Shown here: positions 37,019 through 44,566 of the stretch, piece after piece
Numbering within the stretch: the first letter of the stretch is position 1
Layout: each line of letters begins with the position of its first letter
Assembly (NCBI GenBank): GCA_017443465.1
Contig: JAFRXO010000009.1
Coordinates: 39,035-103,034 of the forward strand
Source: Bacteroidales bacterium
Lineage (GTDB): Bacteria > Bacteroidota > Bacteroidia > Bacteroidales > UBA932
DNA: 64,000 bases
Direction of reading: 5' to 3'
Translations under genes and position numbers: made by a program
Notes under the pieces: generated by a model
Database searches by the model: none
Told to the model about the DNA's origin: nothing
Seen by the model: the letters and a program-made list of their open reading frames with translations, nothing else

Positions 37019-37031
37019 ATGCGTATCTTTG
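37001..37031 (+). promoter_or_regulatory. -33/-7 promoter of thyA
   Basis: TGTG (37001-37004, 3 of 4 to TTTG), a 19-bp spacer, then TATCTTTG (37024-37031). It overlaps the folA promoter on the other strand. Confidence 0.7.
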
Positions 37032-37054
37032 AATAAGTAATACCATAAGAAACC

Positions 37055-37849
37055 ATGCAGCAATATCTCGACCTTCTCAGGCGTATCAGAACGGAAGGAG
37101 TCATAAAGACAGACCGTACCGGTGTAGGGACCCAGAGCGTTTTCGCACATCAGATGAGATTCGACCTTTCAAAGGGTTTCCCCCTCCTGACGACCAAGAA
37201 AGTCCACCTTAAATCCATCATATACGAACTTCTGTGGTTCATTTCCGGAGACACCAACATCAAATATCTCCACGACCACAACGTGTCCATATGGGACGAA
37301 TGGGCAGATGAAAACGGAGACCTGGGCCCTGTTTACGGCCATCAGTGGCGCAGCTGGCCCGCTCCGGACGGACGCAGCATCGACCAGCTCTCGTCGGTTC
37401 TGGACCTCATCAAGAACCATCCCGACAGCCGCAGGATACTGGTTTCCGCGTGGAACCCCGGGGAAATCGACAGGATGGCCCTGCCTCCCTGCCATTGCCT
37501 CTTCCAATTCTATGTTGCTGAAGGGAAACTTTCCTGCCAGCTCTACCAGCGCAGCACCGACACCTTCCTCGGACTGCCGTTCAACATAGCTTCATATGCC
37601 CTCCTGACCATGATGATCGCCCAGGTGACGGGGCTGGAGCCGGGTGAATTCATCCACACCAGCGGAGACACCCACATCTACCTCAACCATTTCGAGCAGG
37701 TTGACCTCCAGCTTTCGCGCACCCCCAGGCCGCTTCCGCAGATGAAGCTGAATCCGGAAGTAAAGAGCCTGTTCGATTTCAAATACGAGGATTTCACACT
37801 GGAAGGATACGACCCGTGGCCGGCGATCAAGGCACCGGTTGCAGTCTGA
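37055..37849 (+). CDS. thyA: Thymidylate synthase
   Basis: 264 residues, the same length as E. coli ThyA. The catalytic Cys is residue 146 within [10 protein letters not shown], matching E. coli numbering; RTGVGT near 23, [11 protein letters not shown] and the dUMP-binding [21 protein letters not shown] region are all present. It methylates dUMP to dTMP with methylene-THF, producing dihydrofolate that FolA recycles. It is divergent from folA. Confidence 0.98.
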   Translation: MQQYLDLLRRIRTEGVIKTDRTGVGTQSVFAHQMRFDLSKGFPLLTTKKVHLKSIIYELLWFISGDTNIKYLHDHNVSIWDEWADENGDLGPVYGHQWRSWPAPDGRSIDQLSSVLDLIKNHPDSRRILVSAWNPGEIDRMALPPCHCLFQFYVAEGKLSCQLYQRSTDTFLGLPFNIASYALLTMMIAQVTGLEPGEFIHTSGDTHIYLNHFEQVDLQLSRTPRPLPQMKLNPEVKSLFDFKYEDFTLEGYDPWPAIKAPVAV

Positions 37850-37863
37850 GACAGCCTCAGTTT
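37846..37863 (+). terminator. Weak hairpin at the thyA/mutS convergence
   Basis: CTGAG/CTCAG with a 5-nt loop followed by TTT, overlapping the thyA stop. Only a 5-bp stem, so a tentative terminator. Confidence 0.3.
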
Positions 37864-40510
37864 ATAATCCCAGTTCGGATTTCATGCTTCTCAGCAGGTC
37901 GAAAGCCTGCATGGGAGTCATGTTGTTGAGGTCCGCGTCTTTAAGGTGGTCGCGGATGGATTCCAGTGCCGGGTCGTCAAGCTGGAAGAAAGACAGTTGG
38001 AGGGAGCCGTCGCTTTCGATAGTGCCTTCCTTGATATTGCGCGCCTTGGCAGGCTTCATTATGGTGCCGTATTCTTTTATGGGCTTTCCGGCCTGTTTGT
38101 TGGCCTCAAGGGCGCGCAGGGTCTTTTCGGCGGCCTCGAGGACCTCCGCTGGCATACCTGCCATGCGGGCCACATTGATACCGAAACTCTCTTCTGTCCC
38201 TCCCGGGAGCATCTTGCGGAGGAATATCACCTCTTTGCCGACTTCCTTGACGGCTATGTGATAGTTCTTTACGCGGGGATATATCTCCGTAAGGTCGTTC
38301 AGCTCGTGGTAGTGGGTCGCGAAGAGGGTCTTTGCGCCTTCTCCCCATTCATGGATGTACTCCACTATAGAGCGAGCGATGGACATTCCGTCATATGTGG
38401 ATGTCCCCCTTCCGATTTCGTCCAGCAGGACCAGGGACCGGCGCGAGAGGTTATGGAGGATCATCGCGGTTTCGGTCATTTCCACCATGAACGTACTTTC
38501 CCCGCGTGAGATGTTGTCCGATGCACCGACACGGGTGAAGATCTTGTCACATATGCCTATGTGCGCGCTGTCTGCGGGGACGAAGGATCCCGTCTGGGCC
38601 ATAAGCACTATGAGGGCGGTCTGGCGCAGCAAGGCGGATTTTCCGGCCATGTTGGGTCCCGTGAGGACTATTATCTGCTGTTTTTCGTCGTCAAGGAAGA
38701 CATCGTTGGGGACATATTCCTCACCGGCCGGGAGGTTATCTTCGATTACGGGATGGCGGCCGCCCTTGATGTCGAGGGCGTATCCCTTGTCGATTTCCGG
38801 TCGGGTCCAGCGCCTGTCGGCGGCGTTTTCCGCGAAGCAGGCTAGGACGTCTATCCGTGAGAGGGCCTGGCTGTCCGCCTGGATGGCCGCGATGTTCTTG
38901 CGGATCTCTTCTACGAGGCGGGCATATATCTCGCTTTCGAGCTGGTAGATCCTGTCTTCGGCGGAGAGGATCTTCTCCTCATATTCTTTCAGTTCCTGGG
39001 TGATGTAACGCTCTGCTGAAACCAGGGTCTGCTTTCTGACCCACTCGGGCGGGACCTTGTCCTTGAAGGTGTTACGTACCTCTATGTAGTAGCCGAAGAC
39101 GTTGTTGTAACCTATTTTGAGCGAGGGGATTCCGGTGCTTTCAGCCTCCCTCTCCTGGATGTGGAGGAGGTACTGTTTCCCGTCCCGGCTGATCTCACGC
39201 AGTTCGTCCAGTTCCTTGCTGGCGCCAGTGGCGATCACGTCTCCCTTTCCGATGGCCGCGGCGGCATTTTCCGCCAGGGTCTCGGTGATTTTCTTTATGA
39301 GGGGAGCGCAGCTGCGAAGAGCCTTGGCCGTGTCAACCAGGGACTGGGGAGCTTTTTCTCCGCTGCAGAGGTCCCTGATAGGCTCGATCTGGGAGAGTCC
39401 TCCTCCCAGTTTGAGAGCCTCACGAGGGGCGATCTTGCCGGCTGCCGCCCTGGAAATGATCCGTTCCAGGTCTCCGATGTCTGCTATCCTGGACCGGACC
39501 TCATTCCTCTCGTCGGGATTGTCCAGGAAGAACTGGACAGTGTCATAACGGGAGTTCAGTTCCTTTATGTCCAGTACCGGCCTCCCGAGCCAGCCGTGAA
39601 GCATCCTGGCTCCCATCGGGGAGACGCAGCGGTCCATTATGTCTATCAGGGACGTTCCTTCACGGGACTGACTGTGAAGCACTTCCAGGTTATTCAGGGT
39701 GAATGAGTCCATCCAGACGAACTTGTTTTCGTCTATGCGGGAGATGGAGCAGATGTTCCTGAGTCCTTCGTGTAGTGTCTGTTCGAGGTAATTTACGAGG
39801 GCACCGGCTGCGCAGACTCCCAGGGGGTACCTTTCTACTGCGAAGCCTTTCAGGGAGTTTACTCCCAATTGCTTACAAAGCTTGTTGACAGCCGAGTCAT
39901 ATACGAACGCCCATTCATCGAGTGAAGTAAGGTAGATCTTGTCTGAAAACCTTTCCTTTACACCTCTTTCATATCCCCTCTGGACAATCATCTCCTTTGG
40001 AGACATGCTGGCGAAAAGGGTCTTTATGTAATCCAGGCTGCCCTGGGTGACCTGGAACATTCCGGTAGATACATCCAGGAAGGCCGCGCCGACCTTGTCT
40101 CCTTCAAAGTAGAGACCTGCGAGGAAGTTATTCTCCTTCTGCTCCAGCATGGACTCGTTGAAAGCGATACCGGGAGTGACCAGTTCTGTCACGCCGCGCT
40201 TTACAAGCTTGTTCTTGACGAGTTTAGGGTCTTCGAGCTGGTCGCAGACAGCCACTTTGTAACCGGCGCGGACGAGTTTTGGGAGGTAGGTGTCTATGGC
40301 ATGATGAGGGAATCCGGCCATATGTATCTTGCCGGCATCTCCGTTGGTCCTGGCGGTGAGGACCAGTCCCAGGATCTTGCTGGCGGTGACCGCATCGTCG
40401 GAATATGTCTCGTAGAAGTCTCCGACACGGTACAGCAAGATGGCTTCGGGGTGTTGTGCCTTCACCTCGAAGAAGTGCCGTATCATCGGAGTATCTGTCT
40501 TTCCTGCCAT
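37862..40510 (-). CDS. mutS: DNA mismatch repair protein MutS
   Basis: 882 residues. MutS recognises mismatches and starts methyl-independent repair with MutL. The N-terminal mismatch-binding domain reads YRVGDFYETYSDDA (the E. coli Phe-x-Glu position is Tyr-x-Glu in FYETY), followed by connector, lever and clamp. ATPase: Walker A TGPNMAGKS near residue 614, LVLLDEIGRGTSTYDG, and ATHYHEL. The C-terminal tail is short. It lies 6 bp downstream of yfhO. MutL is not in the window. Confidence 0.97.
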   Translation of the reverse strand: MAGKTDTPMIRHFFEVKAQHPEAILLYRVGDFYETYSDDAVTASKILGLVLTARTNGDAGKIHMAGFPHHAIDTYLPKLVRAGYKVAVCDQLEDPKLVKNKLVKRGVTELVTPGIAFNESMLEQKENNFLAGLYFEGDKVGAAFLDVSTGMFQVTQGSLDYIKTLFASMSPKEMIVQRGYERGVKERFSDKIYLTSLDEWAFVYDSAVNKLCKQLGVNSLKGFAVERYPLGVCAAGALVNYLEQTLHEGLRNICSISRIDENKFVWMDSFTLNNLEVLHSQSREGTSLIDIMDRCVSPMGARMLHGWLGRPVLDIKELNSRYDTVQFFLDNPDERNEVRSRIADIGDLERIISRAAAGKIAPREALKLGGGLSQIEPIRDLCSGEKAPQSLVDTAKALRSCAPLIKKITETLAENAAAAIGKGDVIATGASKELDELREISRDGKQYLLHIQEREAESTGIPSLKIGYNNVFGYYIEVRNTFKDKVPPEWVRKQTLVSAERYITQELKEYEEKILSAEDRIYQLESEIYARLVEEIRKNIAAIQADSQALSRIDVLACFAENAADRRWTRPEIDKGYALDIKGGRHPVIEDNLPAGEEYVPNDVFLDDEKQQIIVLTGPNMAGKSALLRQTALIVLMAQTGSFVPADSAHIGICDKIFTRVGASDNISRGESTFMVEMTETAMILHNLSRRSLVLLDEIGRGTSTYDGMSIARSIVEYIHEWGEGAKTLFATHYHELNDLTEIYPRVKNYHIAVKEVGKEVIFLRKMLPGGTEESFGINVARMAGMPAEVLEAAEKTLRALEANKQAGKPIKEYGTIMKPAKARNIKEGTIESDGSLQLSFFQLDDPALESIRDHLKDADLNNMTPMQAFDLLRSMKSELGL

Positions 40511-40516
40511 TTCTGC

Positions 40517-43066
40517 TTATTGTTCTTTCTTCTTAGCCAGGGCCATTCCTGCAGCTACAAGCAGGGTCAGGATGGTAAGGAAGATTGAGGAAGCCCTGGA
40601 GATATGTTCGCTCCTGCGGATGATCTCCGGTTCGTAGCGCATTGTCAGGGTGTGGTCTCCAGCGGGGAGGACTGCGCCACGGAGGCACCAGTCTGTACGC
40701 AGGAGGTTGATTTCTTTGGACCTGTCCCCGTCCAGCCAGGCTTTCCAGCCTTTCGGATACCAGATCTCACTGAACACGGCAAGAGAGGGTGCCTGGGCGG
40801 AGTATTTGTAATTCAGCTCATTAGGAGCATATGAAGTCATTTCGACTGTGCCGGACCCGGCTTCCGGTGATGGAGTGAAGCCTTTCAGGGCGTCCTGCAT
40901 GTCGCTTCTTACGACTGCGGTGGTGCGGAGGTCTTGCTCACCCGCGAGTTTGATCTCATCGTCGGCGGTCGCAGCGCCGGTAACGGAAGAGACGAACCAC
41001 GCGTTGCCATATGCTTCATCGTTTACGGCGGGGGGGATGTTGGCGCCGAGGATGAGGTACTTCATGTTGAGGGCGGACAGCCAGGGCACCGAAGGCATCG
41101 AAGCCTGGAGCTCATCCAGGGTGCCGGCTTTTCCGGCCGCGGATGCCAGCTGGTTGATGTCCCTTACCAGGTAAAGGTTGATAAGGTCCTGATAAGACTG
41201 CAGCTTAGCCGGGGAGTAGCCTCCTATGTTCTTGTGCCAGTAGGACGGGTGGGAGTCGTTGAAGATATCCACCGAGAGGTCCAGGACACGGTAGGAAGGA
41301 GAGGTGTCTTTGAGGATGAACTCATCTACCGGACGCTTGTTGAACTGTGATGCGAAGTCTCTCTTGGCCACGAAACTGTCATTGTTCAGATAGCGCTTTC
41401 CGGTGGTCCAAAGGTTGAGGAGAACCAGCAGGCATATGCCTACGGTTGCTATTGTCTTTTTGCTCTTTGCCTTGGCGGAATTGTCTCCGACACCCCAGAA
41501 GAGGAGAAGGAATGCGGCCGAGATGAACATCAGGCTGGTCCGGGCATCCTGCTTCAGGAGAGTCATCCTGTCGGACTTGAGGGCATCCACGAGGATATCC
41601 GGCTGACCGGCATCGGTCGGGGAGGAGAAATCTCCGGCGAGGCCTGGAGCGAGAAGGCAAAGCAGGCAGAAACCCGCGGTCACGGCATATGCGATGAGTG
41701 CCGGGCGGAGGATTTCTTCCTTCTTGTAGTTCCCGCGCATTATCTTTTCAAGGACCAGGAATCCGAGGGCCGGGAGGGTCCATTGAAGCACTACAAGGGC
41801 CATGGAGACTGTCCTGAACTTGGAGTAGAGAGGCAGGTGGTAGAACAGGATCTTGGTGAACCACATGAAATGGTAACCCAGGGCCATCAGGACGGCCAGG
41901 ATCGTGGCTGCCAGCAGCCACCACTTCTCTTTTCCGCGGTACATAAGGAGTCCCAGCACGAAGAGGAATATGGATATCGCTCCCATGAACATGGGCCCGG
42001 CGGTGAAGGGCTGGGGACCCCAATACATCGGGAGGGCTTTTGCTATCTGCCTTGCGTCCTTCTGTCCGGCACTTTGCAGCAGGGCTATCGTTGCCGATTT
42101 GTCGGGATTTACGCTCTGGGCCGAGGATCCGCCATTGAAGTTGGCAATCATGAGGTTGGGAAGCTCCTCCCACCCATATGACCATGCCGTGGCGTAGTCT
42201 ATCGAGAGTCCTTCGGAGTTGACTTCTGTGTTTTCCGTGGAAGTCAGTTCCGATCCGCCTCTCATAGTGTGTTCCTGATACTCGTAGAGAGGCAGGAGCT
42301 TGTTGGCGTTAGTTGCGATGCCGGTGAGGCCTAGCACCAGGAGAAGCCCCGAAGCGGCCAGAAAACGCTTGAGCGGCTCTTTGAGTGGCTGTTTCTTAGT
42401 AAGCAGAGACACCGCCAGCGTTATGGCGTATGCCAGTACTACGAATGCGAGGTAATATGTGATCTGCTGGTGGTTGGCTTTTATCTGGAAGCTGAGGGCG
42501 AAGGCGAAAAGAGTGGCTCCGAGGAGGGTGTTGGGCAGCCAGTCTTTCCATGAAGAGGTGTCTTTCCGGAGGGCAGACTTGTAGGTAAATATCATTGCGG
42601 CGAGCACCCAGGGCGCCAGGGCGATGGCCTGCATCTTGGTGTTGTGCCCGACAAGGATTATCTGGAAGTTATAGGAGCAGAAGGCCGTTGCAATGGCTCC
42701 TCCTGCGGCCGCAAGCGGGCCCACCCCCAGGGCCAGCATCATCAGGAATCCGCCCAGGAGGGCTATGAAAAGCCAGTTCGCCGGGCTGGGACCTGACATG
42801 AGGACGTTATAGTATTTCTGCGTCCAGTCTCCTTTCGGGGTGTTTGCGAAACTTGCCGTCGGCATTCCGCTGAACATGGATCCGCTCCACTGGGTGTGGT
42901 CATCGGGATGGGCTGCATCCCAGACTGCCATTTCCCGCGACATTCCTATATAGCCCGAGATGTCGCTCTGGTCAACCCTCTTTCCCTGCAGGACGGGGAA
43001 GGCGTAGGCATATGCCAGCGCAAGCAGGATGAGCGCGATGCCCGCGTATTCAAGAATTCTTTTCAT
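40517..43066 (-). CDS. YfhO family membrane protein
   Basis: 849 residues, about 12-14 predicted membrane helices over the first 550 residues, an extracytoplasmic domain (about 570-810), and a final helix near the C-terminus. The GT-C-like architecture and motifs such as SGSMFSGMPTAS, LPLYSKFRTVSMALV and a YSAQAPSLAVFSEIWYPKGWKAWLDG segment match YfhO, which in Gram-positives glycosylates lipoteichoic acid; the role in Bacteroidota is not known. Divergent from a GT4 glycosyltransferase, with mutS downstream. Confidence 0.85.
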   Translation of the reverse strand: MKRILEYAGIALILLALAYAYAFPVLQGKRVDQSDISGYIGMSREMAVWDAAHPDDHTQWSGSMFSGMPTASFANTPKGDWTQKYYNVLMSGPSPANWLFIALLGGFLMMLALGVGPLAAAGGAIATAFCSYNFQIILVGHNTKMQAIALAPWVLAAMIFTYKSALRKDTSSWKDWLPNTLLGATLFAFALSFQIKANHQQITYYLAFVVLAYAITLAVSLLTKKQPLKEPLKRFLAASGLLLVLGLTGIATNANKLLPLYEYQEHTMRGGSELTSTENTEVNSEGLSIDYATAWSYGWEELPNLMIANFNGGSSAQSVNPDKSATIALLQSAGQKDARQIAKALPMYWGPQPFTAGPMFMGAISIFLFVLGLLMYRGKEKWWLLAATILAVLMALGYHFMWFTKILFYHLPLYSKFRTVSMALVVLQWTLPALGFLVLEKIMRGNYKKEEILRPALIAYAVTAGFCLLCLLAPGLAGDFSSPTDAGQPDILVDALKSDRMTLLKQDARTSLMFISAAFLLLFWGVGDNSAKAKSKKTIATVGICLLVLLNLWTTGKRYLNNDSFVAKRDFASQFNKRPVDEFILKDTSPSYRVLDLSVDIFNDSHPSYWHKNIGGYSPAKLQSYQDLINLYLVRDINQLASAAGKAGTLDELQASMPSVPWLSALNMKYLILGANIPPAVNDEAYGNAWFVSSVTGAATADDEIKLAGEQDLRTTAVVRSDMQDALKGFTPSPEAGSGTVEMTSYAPNELNYKYSAQAPSLAVFSEIWYPKGWKAWLDGDRSKEINLLRTDWCLRGAVLPAGDHTLTMRYEPEIIRRSEHISRASSIFLTILTLLVAAGMALAKKKEQ

Positions 43067-43070
43067 TCCA

Positions 43071-43078
43071 CAAAATTA
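43071..43078 (-). promoter_or_regulatory. -7 element of the yfhO-mutS promoter, leaderless arrangement
   Basis: TAATTTTG on the minus strand ends 4 nt before the yfhO ATG at 43066, implying a transcript that starts at or next to the start codon. Confidence 0.55.
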
Positions 43079-43090
43079 CTTAAAAATATT

Positions 43091-43098
43091 TACTTTTG
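43091..43098 (+). promoter_or_regulatory. -7 element of the glycosyltransferase promoter, leaderless arrangement
   Basis: TACTTTTG ends 5 nt before the ATG at 43104. It faces away from the yfhO element only 12 bp apart. Confidence 0.55.
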
Positions 43099-43103
43099 TA
43101 ATA

Positions 43104-44399
43104 ATGAAAAGGGTGCTCATAATCACATATTACTGGCCTCCTGCAGGCGGATCCGGAGTGCAGCGCTGGGTGAAGTTCTCCAAGTTCCTGCCGTCCTTCG
43201 GGTGGCAGCCTGTGATCTATACCCCCTCCAATCCGCAGTATACGTCCAAGGACAGGACTCTCGAGGCGGAAATTCCCTTCGAGGCCGAGGTGATAAGGTA
43301 TCCGATTAGGGAGCCATATGGGATTTACCGTAGCCTCATGGGCCGCGGCAGCTCTACTGACATGAAAGTCCTTACTTCGAGTGAGCCCGTAGGGGGCAGA
43401 AGCCGTTTCAAGGACAGGGCCTCGCTGTGGCTCAGAAGCAATCTTTTCATCCCCGATCCCCGGGTCTGGTGGGTGAAACCGTCGGTCCGCTTCCTTCGGA
43501 AGTACTTGAAAGAGCATCCAGTAGATGTCATCGTTACGACCGGCCCTCCCCAGTCCATGCATATGATCGGCCTGGGTCTTCACCGCGCTACCGGGATTCC
43601 GTGGGTCAGCGATTTCCGTGACCCGTGGACCAAGATGTACTGGTTCAAGAAGATGGAGCTCACGGCCCGTTCCGAGAAGAAACATCATATGCTCGAGCAG
43701 CGGGTGCTGGACGAATCGGACGCGGTGCTTTCAGTGACTCCTTTCGTGCAGGCGGACTTCTCCTCGCGCACCTCGACACCCGTGCATATGATCACTAACG
43801 GATATGATGAGGAGGATTTCCGGCAGGAGGTGGAACCGGACGGACATTTCAACCTTGTCCATACGGGCCTCTTCCCCGTGGACGGCAATCCCCACGCCCT
43901 GTGGAAAGTCCTGGGAGAAAAGGCCAAGGCGGATCCTTCTTTCAAGAAAGAACTGAGGATCAGACTGGTGGGGCAGACAGACCAGAACATCTACACTTCC
44001 ATCGAGGAAGCCGGCCTAAAAGATGCCGTTGTGGACCTCGGCTACAAGAACCATCAGACAGCGGTCAGGGAACAGCTCGCGGCATCAGTCCTGCTTCTGC
44101 CTCTGCGCAATGATCCGGAGTACAGGATGATTCTGCCCGGCAAGGTTTTCGAGTACCTTGCTTCTCGCCGTCCTATCTTGGGAATAGGCCAGGAGGATGG
44201 GGCGATGGCCCTGGCAATCCGGGAAGCCCGGGGCGGCGAGACGTTCTCATTCGACAACGAGCAGGGCATCAGGTCCTTCATCGATGAGGCCTGGAACCGT
44301 CATCTCTCCGGGACCCTCGGCCGCTGCACCGGCGACATCGAAAAGTACTCCCGCCGCGCCCTCACCCGCCAGCTGGCAGATCTGCTTGGCAGTCTGTAA
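43104..44399 (+). CDS. GT4-type glycosyltransferase
   Basis: 431 residues from ATG 43104; a longer in-frame form starting at 43029 would run back through the promoter and yfhO and is rejected. The N-terminus VLIITYYWPPAGGSGVQRWVKF is typical of GT-B glycosyltransferases of family 4. Later features are DFRDPWTKMYWF, ITNGYDEEDF and the donor-binding LPLRNDPEYRMILPGKVFEYLASRRPILGIG. The product is likely part of surface polysaccharide synthesis; sugar and acceptor unknown. Confidence 0.88.
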   Translation: MKRVLIITYYWPPAGGSGVQRWVKFSKFLPSFGWQPVIYTPSNPQYTSKDRTLEAEIPFEAEVIRYPIREPYGIYRSLMGRGSSTDMKVLTSSEPVGGRSRFKDRASLWLRSNLFIPDPRVWWVKPSVRFLRKYLKEHPVDVIVTTGPPQSMHMIGLGLHRATGIPWVSDFRDPWTKMYWFKKMELTARSEKKHHMLEQRVLDESDAVLSVTPFVQADFSSRTSTPVHMITNGYDEEDFRQEVEPDGHFNLVHTGLFPVDGNPHALWKVLGEKAKADPSFKKELRIRLVGQTDQNIYTSIEEAGLKDAVVDLGYKNHQTAVREQLAASVLLLPLRNDPEYRMILPGKVFEYLASRRPILGIGQEDGAMALAIREARGGETFSFDNEQGIRSFIDEAWNRHLSGTLGRCTGDIEKYSRRALTRQLADLLGSL

Positions 44400-44404
44400 A
44401 ATCC

Positions 44405-44472
44405 CTGACGTCGACATATGAGGCGCGCCCCGGCCCGGGGAGCCGCACAGACTCCGGTTCAACAGAAGATCT
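44405..44472. other. G+C-rich intergenic stretch packed with palindromes
   Basis: Within 68 bp lie GACGTC, GTCGAC, CATATG, GGCGCGCC, CCCGGG and AGATCT, the first five nearly end to end. GGAGCC (44439-44444) can pair with GGCTCC (44493-44498). No tRNA, ORF or known RNA could be fitted. It fills most of the 167-bp gap between the glycosyltransferase and the EF-G paralogue terminator. Confidence 0.5.
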
Positions 44473-44506
44473 GCGACAGAAATTTAGTTGGGGGCTCCAC
44501 GGGGTA

Positions 44507-44541
44507 TAAAAAAAGAGGATGACCTGTTGGGCCATCCTCTT
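44507..44541 (-). terminator. Rho-independent terminator of the EF-G paralogue
   Basis: On the minus strand, a 9-bp stem AAGAGGATG/CATCCTCTT with a GC-rich inner extension, followed by seven T. It lies 26 bp beyond the stop codon. Confidence 0.88.
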
Positions 44542-44566
44542 GCTGTTTCCTGACAGGAAATCCGAA

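Noticed and set aside
43029-43103. Upstream start for the glycosyltransferase
   Set aside because: It overlaps the yfhO N-terminus on the other strand and the -7 promoter element; the family N-terminus begins at 43104.
44437-44500. GGTTCAA near 44456 as the T-loop of a tRNA
   Set aside because: No matching T-stem, acceptor stem or anticodon arm can be drawn on either strand.
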